Counted from the stretch's first letter, positions 42,372 to 51,463 are shown. The stretch is DNA of 64,000 bases from CAADGU01 sp035444285 (GCA_035444285.1 DAOMOK010000010.1:186001-250000); one strand, 5' to 3'. Notes: a model not told the origin generated them from the sequence alone. A program made the numbers and translations.

Positions 42372-42386
42372 CAATCTTGAAGATTG
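42372..42386. promoter_or_regulatory. Palindrome upstream of pckA, possible operator
   Basis: CAATCTT-G-AAGATTG is a perfect 7+1+7 palindrome about 50 bases upstream of the pckA start, flanked by further ATTG half sites. The binding protein is unknown. Confidence 0.35.
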
Positions 42387-42440
42387 CATCAATCTGGTCT
42401 AAGTGTAATACAATGTGAGGATTTTCACAAAGATTATGGG

Positions 42441-42502
42441 GTGGCAGGTGGCCAGTTGCCGGTGGCAAGTGGCTTTTACCTGCAACATAGCACTTGCCAC
42501 CT
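42441..42502. repeat. Family H repeat block
   Basis: GTGGCAGGTGGCCAGTTGCC and GGTGGCAAGTG face CACTTGCCACC. It lies between pckA and the oxidoreductase stop. Confidence 0.8.
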
Positions 42503-42507
42503 TAAAA

Positions 42508-43671
42508 TCAACGATCCAATGTGCCCAGAGGCAGGCCGGACGGCAACGGCCGTGGCTGGTCACAACTGCTCTCTACCACCACATGCCGCGCCTGGTCTGA
42601 CGAATCATAAAACGTGTGCATCACATCCAACACATGGTAGGCCAGTTCACCAGAAGCGCGATGGGCACGGCCGTAACGCAGCCCATACGCCATATCCGCC
42701 ACCCCGATACCCCGCCGCACCTCATCACTATGCGTGAGCGCCACCTCTTCCCATTCATTGCTGGCTGAACGGCGCAGCCACACCGGGCCGCCAAATATAT
42801 TGGGGTCAGGCACGCTCAGCGAACCGGCGGAACCATAAATTTCAATGCGCGGTAAATGATGCGCCCAGCAGTCAAAACTGGTGATCATGGTAGCAATGGC
42901 CCCAGACTGCATTTGCAGCGTCCCGGCTACATGCGTGGGCACTTCCACGGTGATGCGCGCACCGCTGGCAGCCACCCGCTCCGGGAAGGAGGCGCGGGCA
43001 ATGGCCGCCACCTGCCGCACCGGGCCAAGCAAATGCACCAGCGCGGTAATGTAGTACGGCCCCATGTCAAACAGAGGCCCGGCGCCTTCTTTGTAAAAAA
43101 AGCCGGGATTGGGATGCCAACCTTCCGGCCCATGACCGAGCATAAAGGCGGTAGCGGCCACAGGCTCGCCGATTGCGCCTTCGTCAATGAGCTGGCGGCA
43201 GGTTTGCAGGCCGCCGCCTAAAAACGTATCCGGTGCGCCGCCCACACGCACCCCTTTTTCCTGAGCGGCTTGCAAGATGGCACGGCCGTCGGCCCGTGTA
43301 ATCGCCAACGGTTTTTCGCTGTAAATGTGTTTGCCGGCAGCAATCGCCGCCAGACTGACTTCGGCATGAACGGCAGGCACAGTCAGGTTAATGACAATGT
43401 CAATGTCTGGGTCGGCTAGCAGTTCAGCCGGGCTGTAAACATGGGGGATGTTGTGTTCGGCCGCTTTGGCCTGAGCGGCGGCGGGCAGGATGTCGGCTAC
43501 GGCCGTGACCTCCAAAATATCAAACAACCGGCAGCCATTGACATAGGCGCTGCTGATGTTGCCGCAGCCAATGATGCCCACTTTAAGAGGGGATTGGAGA
43601 TTGGAGATTGGAGATTCGTACTCCAATCTCTGATCTCTAATCCCCCCATCTCTCTTTTTATCGGTTTCCAT
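42508..43671 (-). CDS. Gfo/Idh/MocA-family oxidoreductase
   Basis: A 387-residue NAD(P)-dependent sugar or inositol oxidoreductase. The Rossmann motif is VGIIGCGNISSAYVNG; the EKP motif is seen in IYSEKPLAI; the C-terminal substrate domain carries GPLFDMGPYYITALVHLLGP. ATG 43671 overlaps the isomerase gene by 14 bases and has AAGGA 8 bases upstream, so it is translationally coupled. Residues about 9-28, just before the Rossmann strand, are encoded by a family A repeat. It is the third gene of an aldo/keto reductase-isomerase-oxidoreductase set. The substrate is probably a polyol or sugar, unresolved. Confidence 0.9.
   Translation of the reverse strand: METDKKRDGGIRDQRLEYESPISNLQSPLKVGIIGCGNISSAYVNGCRLFDILEVTAVADILPAAAQAKAAEHNIPHVYSPAELLADPDIDIVINLTVPAVHAEVSLAAIAAGKHIYSEKPLAITRADGRAILQAAQEKGVRVGGAPDTFLGGGLQTCRQLIDEGAIGEPVAATAFMLGHGPEGWHPNPGFFYKEGAGPLFDMGPYYITALVHLLGPVRQVAAIARASFPERVAASGARITVEVPTHVAGTLQMQSGAIATMITSFDCWAHHLPRIEIYGSAGSLSVPDPNIFGGPVWLRRSASNEWEEVALTHSDEVRRGIGVADMAYGLRYGRAHRASGELAYHVLDVMHTFYDSSDQARHVVVESSCDQPRPLPSGLPLGTLDR
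43589..43646 (-). repeat. Family A repeat inside Gfo/Idh N-terminus
   Basis: GGATTGGAGATTGGAGATTGG faces CCAATCTCTGATCTC around CGTA. Read in frame it adds about 20 residues between the start codon and the Rossmann fold. Confidence 0.85.
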
Positions 43672-44419
43672 ATGCCAATCCTTTTTCGGTGAGATAGGTA
43701 TAACTTTGCTGCACGGCCGTGAGCATATCAGTGGCGCAGCGGTCCAGTTCCACAATCATCCATTCAGCGTGGGCGGCAGCGGGGATGATGGCTTCATAGT
43801 TCATCTTGCCCTGGCCGACGGCCGTCATGCTGGACTGGGTATTGTCCGCCGGGCCATCCTTGACATGCAGCAGGGTAAGGCGCGATCCCAGGTCGGCGAC
43901 GGCCGTCAACGGATCCACACCACCCACCTGCACCCAGTAGACATCCAATTCAAATTCAACGGTCGGGCGCAGATACTCCCGCCAAAGATGGTACGGCAAT
44001 TTTCCTTCCACCGGCTCAAATTCAAACCAGTGATTGTGCATGAGCAGCGTCAGGCCATGCGTGGCAGCCACGTCGGCGGCTTCGTTCACCCGGTCGCAGA
44101 GGCGGCGGATGCTGTCCACGCTTTTGTATTCGTCGGGCGGCAGCCAGGCGCACACCAGCTGGTTGCAACCTAAGGCCGCTAACCGCTCCAGCGTTTCTGG
44201 CTGTTGGTCGTCCAACGGCAGCGGCGCGTGGGCGGCGCATACTGCCAGCCCCAATTCATCAAAAAGCGCTTTGGCCTGGGCGGTGGTGACGCCTTCTGGG
44301 AAACCGGCCGTTTCCACCCCCACATAGCCCATAGCGGCAATGTGGCGGATGGTTCCTTCAAAGTCTTGCGCCAGTTGATCGCGCACGGTGTACAGTTGTA
44401 AAGCAATCGGTTTGGTCAT
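43658..44419 (-). CDS. Sugar phosphate isomerase/epimerase (TIM barrel)
   Basis: A 253-residue xylose-isomerase-like TIM barrel. Strand motifs include IALQLYTVRD, VGVETAGF, LTLLMHNHWFEFEP, VEFELDVYWVQVGG (metal-site Glu/Asp) and RLTLLHVKDG. Members isomerise or dehydrate sugars, often next to a Gfo/Idh oxidoreductase in inositol or rare-sugar breakdown. Here the gene overlaps such an oxidoreductase and follows an aldo/keto reductase, which supports a joint pathway. The start ATG 44419 has GAGGAAT upstream. Confidence 0.88.
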   Translation of the reverse strand: MTKPIALQLYTVRDQLAQDFEGTIRHIAAMGYVGVETAGFPEGVTTAQAKALFDELGLAVCAAHAPLPLDDQQPETLERLAALGCNQLVCAWLPPDEYKSVDSIRRLCDRVNEAADVAATHGLTLLMHNHWFEFEPVEGKLPYHLWREYLRPTVEFELDVYWVQVGGVDPLTAVADLGSRLTLLHVKDGPADNTQSSMTAVGQGKMNYEAIIPAAAHAEWMIVELDRCATDMLTAVQQSYTYLTEKGLAYGNR

Positions 44420-44432
44420 AGTAATTCCTCTT

Positions 44433-44487
44433 GTTTGTAGTAGGCGATTTATCGCCCCCTGACGGCGATAAATCGCCTACTACGAAC
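44433..44487. repeat. Family E inverted repeat, long copy
   Basis: GTTTGTAGTAGGCGATTTAT and the following CGCC are mirrored by GGCGATAAATCGCCTACTAC plus GAAC, a nearly perfect 24-bp stem. It fills the gap between the aldo/keto reductase and the isomerase. Confidence 0.9.
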
Positions 44488-44496
44488 GGGCTTGTG

Positions 44497-45477
44497 TTAG
44501 TTTTTTCCACTTTCCAGCCAACGAATTTCGTCGGGTGATAGGGTGCAGGTCACGGCCGTCAGGTTCATGGCGAACTCGTCCGGGGTGCGGCTGCCGATGA
44601 TGGCAAAGATGTGCGACGAGGTGTTCAAGACGTAGGCCACGGCAATTTGCATGGGGGTCAGGTTACGTTCAGCAGCCAGTTGGGTGGCCCGTTCCAGGCG
44701 GGCAAAATTGTCCGGCGTGCAGTAAGAATTGACACACACCTTGTCCAGCCAAAAGTCAAAACTGTCCAGGTTATCCGGGGTGAAACGGCCGGAGAAAAAA
44801 CCGGCGGCCACGCTTGACCAGGTAAAGAGGGGGATGTGCTGGCGGGCATACCAGTCACGCTCTACCTGCCCGGCATCGCCGCTGACGGAGATGCAGCCAG
44901 GCCAGGGTGGAATGGCAGGCACAGCCAGGCTGAATTGCGGACTGACGGCCGTTAAGCCCACCAACCCGTTCGCCGCCGCATATTGATTCGCCGCCTGCAC
45001 CCGCGCCGCCGTCCAATTGGAACCGCCATAGGCGCGAATTTTGCCGCTTTGCAGATGTTCGTTGAAGGCGTCCACGATGCGTTGCACGGGCACGGCCGTG
45101 TCATCCCGGTGCAGCAGGTAGAGATCAATGTAATCCGTTTTCAGCCGCGCCAGCGAATCGTGCAGGTCGGCGGCGATGTCGTAGGGGGTCACGCGATCGC
45201 GATCCTGGCTGGGGTGACCACATTTGCTGAGGATAAATACCTGGTCACGGTTGCCACGAGCCGCCAACCATTTGCCCAATACACGCTCGCTGTGTCCGCC
45301 GCCGTAAGAATGGGCCGTGTCAAAGGCGTTGCATCCCATTTCAAACACTGCATCAAACAGAGCCATCGTTTTGGCCTCATCGCCCTCTTTAACAAAGGCG
45401 CTGCCTTGCACCAGACGGGACACCGGTTTGGAAACAGGAGATTGGGTGGGAAAACGGCCGTAAAGCATCTGCGTCAT
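44497..45477 (-). CDS. Aldo/keto reductase
   Basis: A 326-residue aldo/keto reductase. The catalytic tetrad is seen as D and Y in NAFDTAHSYGGGHSE, K in VFILSKCG and H in IDLYLLHRDD. The NADPH-binding end includes IIGSRTPDEF. It reduces an aldehyde or ketone sugar-type substrate; the exact one is unknown. ATG 45477 has GGAGGG 8 bases upstream, and the longer frame to 45537 is rejected. It heads the sugar-metabolism trio. Confidence 0.92.
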   Translation of the reverse strand: MTQMLYGRFPTQSPVSKPVSRLVQGSAFVKEGDEAKTMALFDAVFEMGCNAFDTAHSYGGGHSERVLGKWLAARGNRDQVFILSKCGHPSQDRDRVTPYDIAADLHDSLARLKTDYIDLYLLHRDDTAVPVQRIVDAFNEHLQSGKIRAYGGSNWTAARVQAANQYAAANGLVGLTAVSPQFSLAVPAIPPWPGCISVSGDAGQVERDWYARQHIPLFTWSSVAAGFFSGRFTPDNLDSFDFWLDKVCVNSYCTPDNFARLERATQLAAERNLTPMQIAVAYVLNTSSHIFAIIGSRTPDEFAMNLTAVTCTLSPDEIRWLESGKN

Positions 45478-45555
45478 GATCAATACCCTCCAAACCGAAT
45501 TGTAGCCACAACCCCGCTCACCTGCCAGCCCACACAAGGGCCGCGGAAACTATTG

Positions 45556-45634
45556 CTTGATAAACGCTTGATAAACGCTCCGCGCTTAACCTGACGTCAT
45601 TCACCCCCAGGTGACCAACACTTGATAAACGCTC
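45556..45634. repeat. Three CTTGATAAACG repeats
   Basis: CTTGATAAACG occurs in tandem at 45556-45566 and 45567-45577 and again at 45621-45631 (as CTTGATAAACGCTC). The spacing and the position upstream of the CARDB gene suggest either iterated regulator sites or another small repeat family. Confidence 0.6.
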
Positions 45635-45698
45635 ATCGTATAGACTAAAACCACTCAACCATTCAACCATTCACTTCAACATTCAAAAGGAGGCTGAT

Positions 45699-46535
45699 AT
45701 GAAAAGAATTGCCATTGTCGTTTTGTGCCTGGGAGTATTAGCGTGGTCATTGATTATGCAGAGTTGGGTATCACCGGCAACGGCCGTGCCCCTGTTGACT
45801 CCTACATTCTCCGGCAGTCTCCCCGATCTCATCATTAGCGACATCACCTATAACCCCGGTACGTGGCAGTGTGGCACTCATCCACCAGACCTGGGCGCGC
45901 GCGTTTGGGTAGCCAATGTGGGCAATGAGCCGGCCGGGGCGTTCGTTGTTGAAGTTAACAACACCTGGAAGCAAACCGTAAACGGGTTAGCAGCCGGCGA
46001 GCAAATATCATTGGTATTTGGTGGGGCATTGGGATCGGTCACGGCCGTAGCCGACGCTACCAACCTGATCGAAGAAAGTAACGAGAGCAACAACAGCTTC
46101 AGTACCATGTTACCCATTCCCACCCTACCACCACCTTGCACCCCTACGCCTACCGGCGGGCTACCCGATCTACTTATCAGTGACATCACCTACAATCCCG
46201 GTACGCCGCAGTGTGGCACTCACCCACCAGACCTGGGTGCGCGCGTTTGGGTTACCAATATGGGTAATGCGCCAGCCGGGTCATTCGTTGTTGAAGTGAA
46301 CAATGTCTGGCAACAAACGGTGGATGGATTGGCAGCAGGTGAAGAAATTTCGCTGGTATTTGGCGGCGCCTTGGGGCCGGTCACGGCCGTAGCCGACGCC
46401 ACCAATCTGATCGCCGAAAGCAACGAGAGCAACAACAGCTTCAGCACCATCTTGCCCGTTCCCACGCTGCCACCGCCTTGCACGCCTACGCCAACGCCGC
46501 CTCACCAACACTACTTGCCTATCACCATCAAGTAA
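45699..46535 (+). CDS. Secreted protein with two CARDB repeats
   Basis: A 278-residue exported protein. After a signal peptide (about 1-30) come two almost identical CARDB-type adhesion modules of about 100 residues, each with DLxISDITYNPGTxQCGTHPPDLGARVWV and ATNLIxESNESNNSF. Pro/Thr-rich linkers (PPPCTPTPT) follow each. It ends in YLPITIK, the tail shared by other secreted proteins here. CARDB domains mediate cell-surface adhesion. AAGGAGG lies 6 bases before the start. The high identity of the two modules suggests recent duplication or gene conversion. Confidence 0.88.
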   Translation: MKRIAIVVLCLGVLAWSLIMQSWVSPATAVPLLTPTFSGSLPDLIISDITYNPGTWQCGTHPPDLGARVWVANVGNEPAGAFVVEVNNTWKQTVNGLAAGEQISLVFGGALGSVTAVADATNLIEESNESNNSFSTMLPIPTLPPPCTPTPTGGLPDLLISDITYNPGTPQCGTHPPDLGARVWVTNMGNAPAGSFVVEVNNVWQQTVDGLAAGEEISLVFGGALGPVTAVADATNLIAESNESNNSFSTILPVPTLPPPCTPTPTPPHQHYLPITIK

Positions 46536-46546
46536 TGAAGTGGACT

Positions 46547-47635
46547 CTAAAAGTCAAAACCTAACTGCCGCACCTGGACTTCGTCCAGTTTGCTAACGGC
46601 AACGCCAAGCAATCGCAGTTTCTTATCACGCGGCCAATGCTCATCCCAGAGGGCGTGGGCCATCTCATATACTGTTTCTACGTCATCAAACGGAACCACC
46701 ACCGACTTCTGCCGGGTGTACGTAGTGAAGTCGGCCCAGCGAAACTTGACGCTGACAGTATAGGCCACCAGCTTTTGTTTTTGCAGCATCTCGGCCACGT
46801 CCTGGCACATTTTTTGCAGCCGGTCACACAGCACGGCCGTATCATCCACATCGGTATTAAACGTCCACTCCTGGCTGATGCTTTTGGGTGGACCATGTTC
46901 GGCCTGCACGGGACGATCATCCACGCCGGCGGCCCGCTCTTTGAGCGCCGCCGCCTGGTTGCCCGCCACCGTCCGCAACCCACCTATGTCGGCTGCCGCC
47001 AGATCGCCGCAGGTGTGAATGCCCTGGCGCGCCAGTTTTTCGGCCGTCTTGGGGCCAATGCCCCACAAGGCGCGGGTGGGCAAAGGGGCTAAAAAAGCAG
47101 CCTCCGTTCCCGGCAGCACGACGGTAAAACCTTCCGGTTTGTCATGGTCTGAGGCGACTTTGGCGACCAGTTTGCTGGTGGCTAAACCGACGGAACAGGG
47201 TAGATGGGTATGGGTTTTGACGGCCGTGCGCACCCTTGCTGCCATTTCCTCCGGGTCTGCCCAGGTGGTCAAGTCTACATATGCCTCGTCCACACTCATT
47301 TGCTCCACCGGCCCGTACTGGCGCAACACGTCCATGATCTGCCGCGAACATTCCCGCACCCGCTGCCAGTTGACGGGCACAATTTTGAGGGCAGGGTAGA
47401 GACGCCGGGCGACGGCCGTAGACATGGCCGAATGAATGCCCAATCGCCGCGCCTCATAACTGGCCGACGAGACCACGCCGCGCTGGTCTGGCTGCCCACC
47501 CACCACCAGCGGCACACCGCCATCCGCCGGGTGATCCAGCAGATGCACATTGACGTAAAAAGCATCCATATCCAGATGCAAAATGGCGCGGGACCAGGGG
47601 ACTACAGCGTGAGGAGGTGAGGGGAGGTGAGCCAT
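46547..47635 (-). CDS. dinB: DNA polymerase IV (Y family)
   Basis: A 362-residue DinB polymerase. Catalytic acids lie in ILHLDMDAFYVNV and SVDEAYVDL; the YSASYEARR-type steric region reads VVSSASYEARRLGI. Thumb helix-hairpin-helix (LWGIGPKTAEKLARQGI) and little-finger domains follow. It carries out error-prone translesion synthesis. The start is 22 bases after the solute-binding protein stop, so co-transcription is likely although the functions differ. The terminal residues VRQLGFDF may be a beta-clamp-binding motif. Confidence 0.93.
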   Translation of the reverse strand: MAHLPSPPHAVVPWSRAILHLDMDAFYVNVHLLDHPADGGVPLVVGGQPDQRGVVSSASYEARRLGIHSAMSTAVARRLYPALKIVPVNWQRVRECSRQIMDVLRQYGPVEQMSVDEAYVDLTTWADPEEMAARVRTAVKTHTHLPCSVGLATSKLVAKVASDHDKPEGFTVVLPGTEAAFLAPLPTRALWGIGPKTAEKLARQGIHTCGDLAAADIGGLRTVAGNQAAALKERAAGVDDRPVQAEHGPPKSISQEWTFNTDVDDTAVLCDRLQKMCQDVAEMLQKQKLVAYTVSVKFRWADFTTYTRQKSVVVPFDDVETVYEMAHALWDEHWPRDKKLRLLGVAVSKLDEVQVRQLGFDF

Positions 47636-47657
47636 AAACTTCGCGTTTCTTCACGGA

Positions 47658-49178
47658 TCATTTGTTTGCCGTCTCGTCTAACGTTTGCAAAACGGCCGTG
47701 ACCTCCTCATTTTGCAGGATACGGCCGTAGGCGTCAACCATGGCCCGCCAGACCTCATACTGCCCGGTGAGCGGTGGCGGGTCTACACCATACGGCAGCC
47801 AGCTAAAGGCAGTGGCATACGCAGGATCGGCCATAAAAGTATCGTCCAGATAAGCGGCGGCGGCCGCGCGGGCCGGCAGGTAACTGTTCACCTGCGCCCA
47901 ACGCGCCTGCACTTCCGGCGTGTAAAAATAGGCCAGAAACAGCCAGGCCGCTAACTGCGTCTCCGGGTCAGTGCGCAACAAATTGACGTTGGGGCCAGAC
48001 AGCAGCACAGCAGGTATTTCCCCGGTGTGTGGCAGCGGCGCCACCGACCAGGAAAAGGGTTGGGCATTGTAATTGTTAACGGCGCGGTTATAAAAGTAGA
48101 GGCCGCGTGTGGTGCCTGGTCCAAACAGCGTTTGCTGCCGGGCAAAATTGTCCTGGTAAGTAAAACCGGACGCCGGCGCGGCGCAGCCATCCTGAATGAG
48201 TTGTTGCAGCATGGTCATGGCGGCGATGGCTTCCGGCGTGTTGAAGGTAAAAGTCTGGCTGGTTTCGTCGTATACGTCACCGCCAAAGGCATGAATCCAG
48301 GCCAGAAAGCTGCCACTGGTGGCCTCCACTTCATAACCAACCCGGCGCTGCGTAGCATCGGCGGCGGCGCAGGCGGCTTCGGCAAACTGCGCTGGCGTCT
48401 GCGGCGGCCCTACAAAGGGCAAATCGAGCGAAGCCAGCCAGCCGTTGTTGACATACAGCAGTCCCAGCGTGCGGTGCAGCGGCAGCCCATAGAGCGGCCC
48501 GTCTGACTGCACCTGGGCGTAGGCGAAAAAGTCGGCCAGATCAGAGGGGGCGAAACCGTAAGTAGGATGATACAAATACGGCCGTACATCCACCACCCCC
48601 TCAGCCGCCGCATAATTCTCCGTATGGTCAGGATAAGCAGCCACCAACGCCGGTAAATCTTCGCCCTCCGCCAACCCACTCTGCACAGCATCCACCAGGT
48701 AGTTGAATCGCTGCCAGTAAAGCGGCTGAATGGTAATGCCATACGGATTGCTCTGGTTAAAATCGGCCATGATGTCAGCCAGGATCGTCCCGGCAAACCC
48801 ATCGTAGTTGTGCCAGAAAACGGCCGTAATCCCGGTGGGGTCTAGTTCATCCAGACGGCCGTAAACGGCCAAATCCGGTGTGGCGGTTGGGGTAGGGCTG
48901 GGGGTATGTGTCGGCGTGGCAGACGGCGTTTGCGTAGACGTAGCTGTTGCCGTTGCTGTACTGGTCGGCGTGGTTGTTTGGGTGGTGGTAGGCGTCACGG
49001 CCGTGGCGCTGGGGGTGATGGGTGTGCTACTGGGTGTGCTGGTTGGCACGGCCGTAACCTCAGCAAGCAACGTAACGGTGGGCACGGCCGTTTCCACCGG
49101 ACGGCAAGACGCCAAAACCGGGCTGCCCATACCCAGTGCCAGCAGCAATAAACCAAATTGGAACCACTTCTTCGTCAT
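47658..49178 (-). CDS. ABC solute-binding lipoprotein, sugar type
   Basis: A 506-residue family 1 extracellular solute-binding protein. Signal peptide with lipobox LASC (C25), then a Thr/Pro/Ser linker of about 75 residues, then the binding fold (about 105-506) with TAVFWHNYDGF and PLYGLPLHRTLGLLYVNN. It should deliver an oligosaccharide to an ABC importer. No permease or ATPase genes are adjacent, so it is an orphan. ATG 49178 follows GGGAGGG by 4 bases and gives the lipobox signal; the frame to 49244 is rejected. Confidence 0.88.
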   Translation of the reverse strand: MTKKWFQFGLLLLALGMGSPVLASCRPVETAVPTVTLLAEVTAVPTSTPSSTPITPSATAVTPTTTQTTTPTSTATATATSTQTPSATPTHTPSPTPTATPDLAVYGRLDELDPTGITAVFWHNYDGFAGTILADIMADFNQSNPYGITIQPLYWQRFNYLVDAVQSGLAEGEDLPALVAAYPDHTENYAAAEGVVDVRPYLYHPTYGFAPSDLADFFAYAQVQSDGPLYGLPLHRTLGLLYVNNGWLASLDLPFVGPPQTPAQFAEAACAAADATQRRVGYEVEATSGSFLAWIHAFGGDVYDETSQTFTFNTPEAIAAMTMLQQLIQDGCAAPASGFTYQDNFARQQTLFGPGTTRGLYFYNRAVNNYNAQPFSWSVAPLPHTGEIPAVLLSGPNVNLLRTDPETQLAAWLFLAYFYTPEVQARWAQVNSYLPARAAAAAYLDDTFMADPAYATAFSWLPYGVDPPPLTGQYEVWRAMVDAYGRILQNEEVTAVLQTLDETANK

Positions 49179-49294
49179 TTGACCCTCCCAACAGAGACAG
49201 GATGGGCCAATTATATCCGCTGGACAGTGCCTGGCACAGGGCATTTCTATTCTGGATGACCAGGGCCGTTCGGCTCTGTGCCTGGCTCACCTTT

Positions 49295-50806
49295 CTACTG
49301 CTGGCTCCAAAAAGCCATACTGCCTTCGGCCAGGAAGCGTTTGCCGCCGCCATGAATGGGCACGATATAGATGGCGCTACGGCCGTCTTCCAGCATGGGC
49401 AGCACCAGCGCATCGCCGGCAGGCGACCAGAGGCGGTGGCTGAGCGCGTACTGGTCAAAAAAAGGGAGCAATTGGGTGAGGAACGTGCGGGTGGCGGTAA
49501 AAGTGAGCAGTTGCCGCCCCTCGCCGCTGGCAACATCAAAAATGACCAGGTTCAGGGCAGGCAAACGGGGTTGAAAGGATGTTTTGGCGGTTATCTTGCC
49601 CGGCAGCGCGGCGTTAATGTCACCGCCGGGCAAATTGGGCAAGAAGGCAGCCAGGTAACGGCCGTCTGGCGACCAGAAAAAGGCCGCCACATCATTGCGG
49701 CTGAGCAGGCGAATTTCGCCGGTAGCCGTATTCATCAGCCGCAGCGGGCCGATGAATTCCGTATCGCCCGGTGTATCTGGGCTGATGTAGGCCAGCCAGC
49801 CAGCATCCGGGCTGAAGCTGAGGATGCTGCGCCCTTCGTGGGGCTGCGTCTGGCTTTCCCCGCCCTGCCGATCATTGACCACCACGCGGCTGTTGAGGGC
49901 GGCGATTTCTTCGGCATAGGCCAGCAAACGGCCGTCGCCAGAAATACCCGGCGCCTGAAAATAACCCGGCGCCGCAATCTGGTCGCCATCTTTGTCTCCC
50001 GCCGCATCCAGCAGTTCCAGGCGCGCCCCCGGCCCGGCAAAGCCACTGTGAATGAGAAGCTGCCGGCTGTCGGCCGTCCACTGCCAGTAAAGCGGGCCGC
50101 CGGTCGTGCGTTTGCGGCTTTCAGCCACACCATCCGCCGCCGCCAGATAAAGCGCCATGCCCTGGTTGTCGCTGGCTAAAAAGCTGACGGTCTGGCTATC
50201 GGGCGACCAGTAGAGGTAAAACGGGGCGGCGCGACGGCTGAGATAAAGCGACAGCGGCTCTTGTCTACGGTCAGCGTCGGTCACCACAAAAACAGCGCCG
50301 CCCAGATTGCTACTGCCAATGGCGGCAACCTGGCTGCCGTCCGGCGACCAGGACGGAAATTGAAAGATCGCTTCGCCATTGGTCAGGCGGCGTGAATCGC
50401 TGCCGTCGGCGGCAATGGTGACAATTTGTCCGTCATTGTCAATGTAGGCAATGCGGTTAATGAGGGTGGGATTGACGGTGGGGGTGGGCAGGGGCACGGC
50501 CGTTACCGTCATGTCGTCGGCCTGGGTGATGGGGGCAGGGCTGGCGGGTAGGCTGGTGGGGGTGCGGGGTACGGCCGTGACCGTCACCGTTCTGCCCGAT
50601 TCCGCGCGCTCCGTCAGCAACCAGATAACGCCGGATAAGGAACTCAACAACAGGGACAGGATCAACACAATGGCGATCAGCAGCCAGCAGCCCGATGGGC
50701 GGCGTGGCTGGTCATCAGCCCAGACAGTGGGTTCCGGCTCTGGCTCAAAATAAGTGAGTTCGGGTTCATCATCGAAGTGGTCGTCATGATCGTACATATC
50801 GGTCAT
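49295..50806 (-). CDS. Membrane-anchored TolB/PD40 propeller protein
   Basis: A 503-residue protein. The cytosolic tail is acidic (FEPEPEPT), one membrane span lies at about 41-64, then a Pro/Thr linker, then an outward six-bladed propeller of PD40 (WD40-like) repeats, each with a W-S-P-D-G-type turn: PSWSPDGSQVA, LYWSPDSQTVS, FFWSPDGRYLA. TolB-type propellers bind proteins or glycans. Its tail-span layout resembles the protein at 13.1 kb. It lies upstream of and in line with the solute-binding lipoprotein. Confidence 0.82.
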   Translation of the reverse strand: MTDMYDHDDHFDDEPELTYFEPEPEPTVWADDQPRRPSGCWLLIAIVLILSLLLSSLSGVIWLLTERAESGRTVTVTAVPRTPTSLPASPAPITQADDMTVTAVPLPTPTVNPTLINRIAYIDNDGQIVTIAADGSDSRRLTNGEAIFQFPSWSPDGSQVAAIGSSNLGGAVFVVTDADRRQEPLSLYLSRRAAPFYLYWSPDSQTVSFLASDNQGMALYLAAADGVAESRKRTTGGPLYWQWTADSRQLLIHSGFAGPGARLELLDAAGDKDGDQIAAPGYFQAPGISGDGRLLAYAEEIAALNSRVVVNDRQGGESQTQPHEGRSILSFSPDAGWLAYISPDTPGDTEFIGPLRLMNTATGEIRLLSRNDVAAFFWSPDGRYLAAFLPNLPGGDINAALPGKITAKTSFQPRLPALNLVIFDVASGEGRQLLTFTATRTFLTQLLPFFDQYALSHRLWSPAGDALVLPMLEDGRSAIYIVPIHGGGKRFLAEGSMAFWSQQ

Positions 50807-50853
50807 TTTACTGCAATCATGCTAAAATCGGGGAGACAAAGGATAGATAGTTT

Positions 50854-51324
50854 ATGGACAATTCACAATCAATTCCCCTGGAAACAGAAACGCCGGAATT
50901 ACCGCGCTGGCTGCGCGGTACCGGCTTTGTTTTGGGCATTTCTTACCCGGTACTGGCGATCTCCACCTTTTTCCGGGCCGCATACCAGCTTTTTTTGAAG
51001 GAGGGGGTGACGAATTATGTGGGGCCGTCGCTGACGGCCGTAGCCGCCGCCTGTTATCTCACCGCCACCGTTGGCTTTTTTGTGCGCCAACGCTGGGCCT
51101 GGTGGCTTTCGGTGGGCGTTCTCAGTTTTGAAACAACCATGACGTTTATCGTGGGCACACTTAGCATTCTCTACCCGGAAACGATTGGCAGCACGGTCTG
51201 GCGTTACTTTGGCATTGACTACGGCTTCTTCCCCCTCTTCCAACCCCTGCTGGGGCTGGCCTGGCTGCTGCACCCCGCCACCCGCGCAGCGTATGGAATT
51301 TCAGGTGAGAGATTGAGAGATTAA
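50854..51324 (+). CDS. Four-span membrane protein, unknown
   Basis: A 156-residue protein with four predicted membrane spans (about 23-45, 57-76, 84-106 and 125-145). No motif is recognised. AAAGGA lies about 10 bases before ATG 50854. A TAAAAT upstream could be a -10 box. It is divergent from the PD40 gene and precedes the sensor kinase on the same strand. Confidence 0.65.
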   Translation: MDNSQSIPLETETPELPRWLRGTGFVLGISYPVLAISTFFRAAYQLFLKEGVTNYVGPSLTAVAAACYLTATVGFFVRQRWAWWLSVGVLSFETTMTFIVGTLSILYPETIGSTVWRYFGIDYGFFPLFQPLLGLAWLLHPATRAAYGISGERLRD

Positions 51325-51463
51325 GAGATTGGGAGACTGAGAGATTGGAGATTGAGAGGTTGGAGACTAAGGATCACCCCTCACCTGCTCACCCCCTCAC
51401 CTGCTCACCCCTTCACCTGCTCACTGCTTACTGCTCACTGCTCACTGCTCACCCCCTCAATTT
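51308..51463. repeat. Family A/I repeat block before kinase gene
   Basis: About seven GAGATTG/GAGACTG units are followed by ten CTGCTCACC or CTGCTCACTG units. It is the largest repeat block in the window. It starts inside the end of the four-span protein gene and forms the leader of the kinase gene. Confidence 0.9.

Noticed and set aside
45622..45644. Promoter TTGATA/TATAGA before the CARDB gene
   Set aside because: The spacer would be 11 bases, too short for a sigma-70-type promoter.
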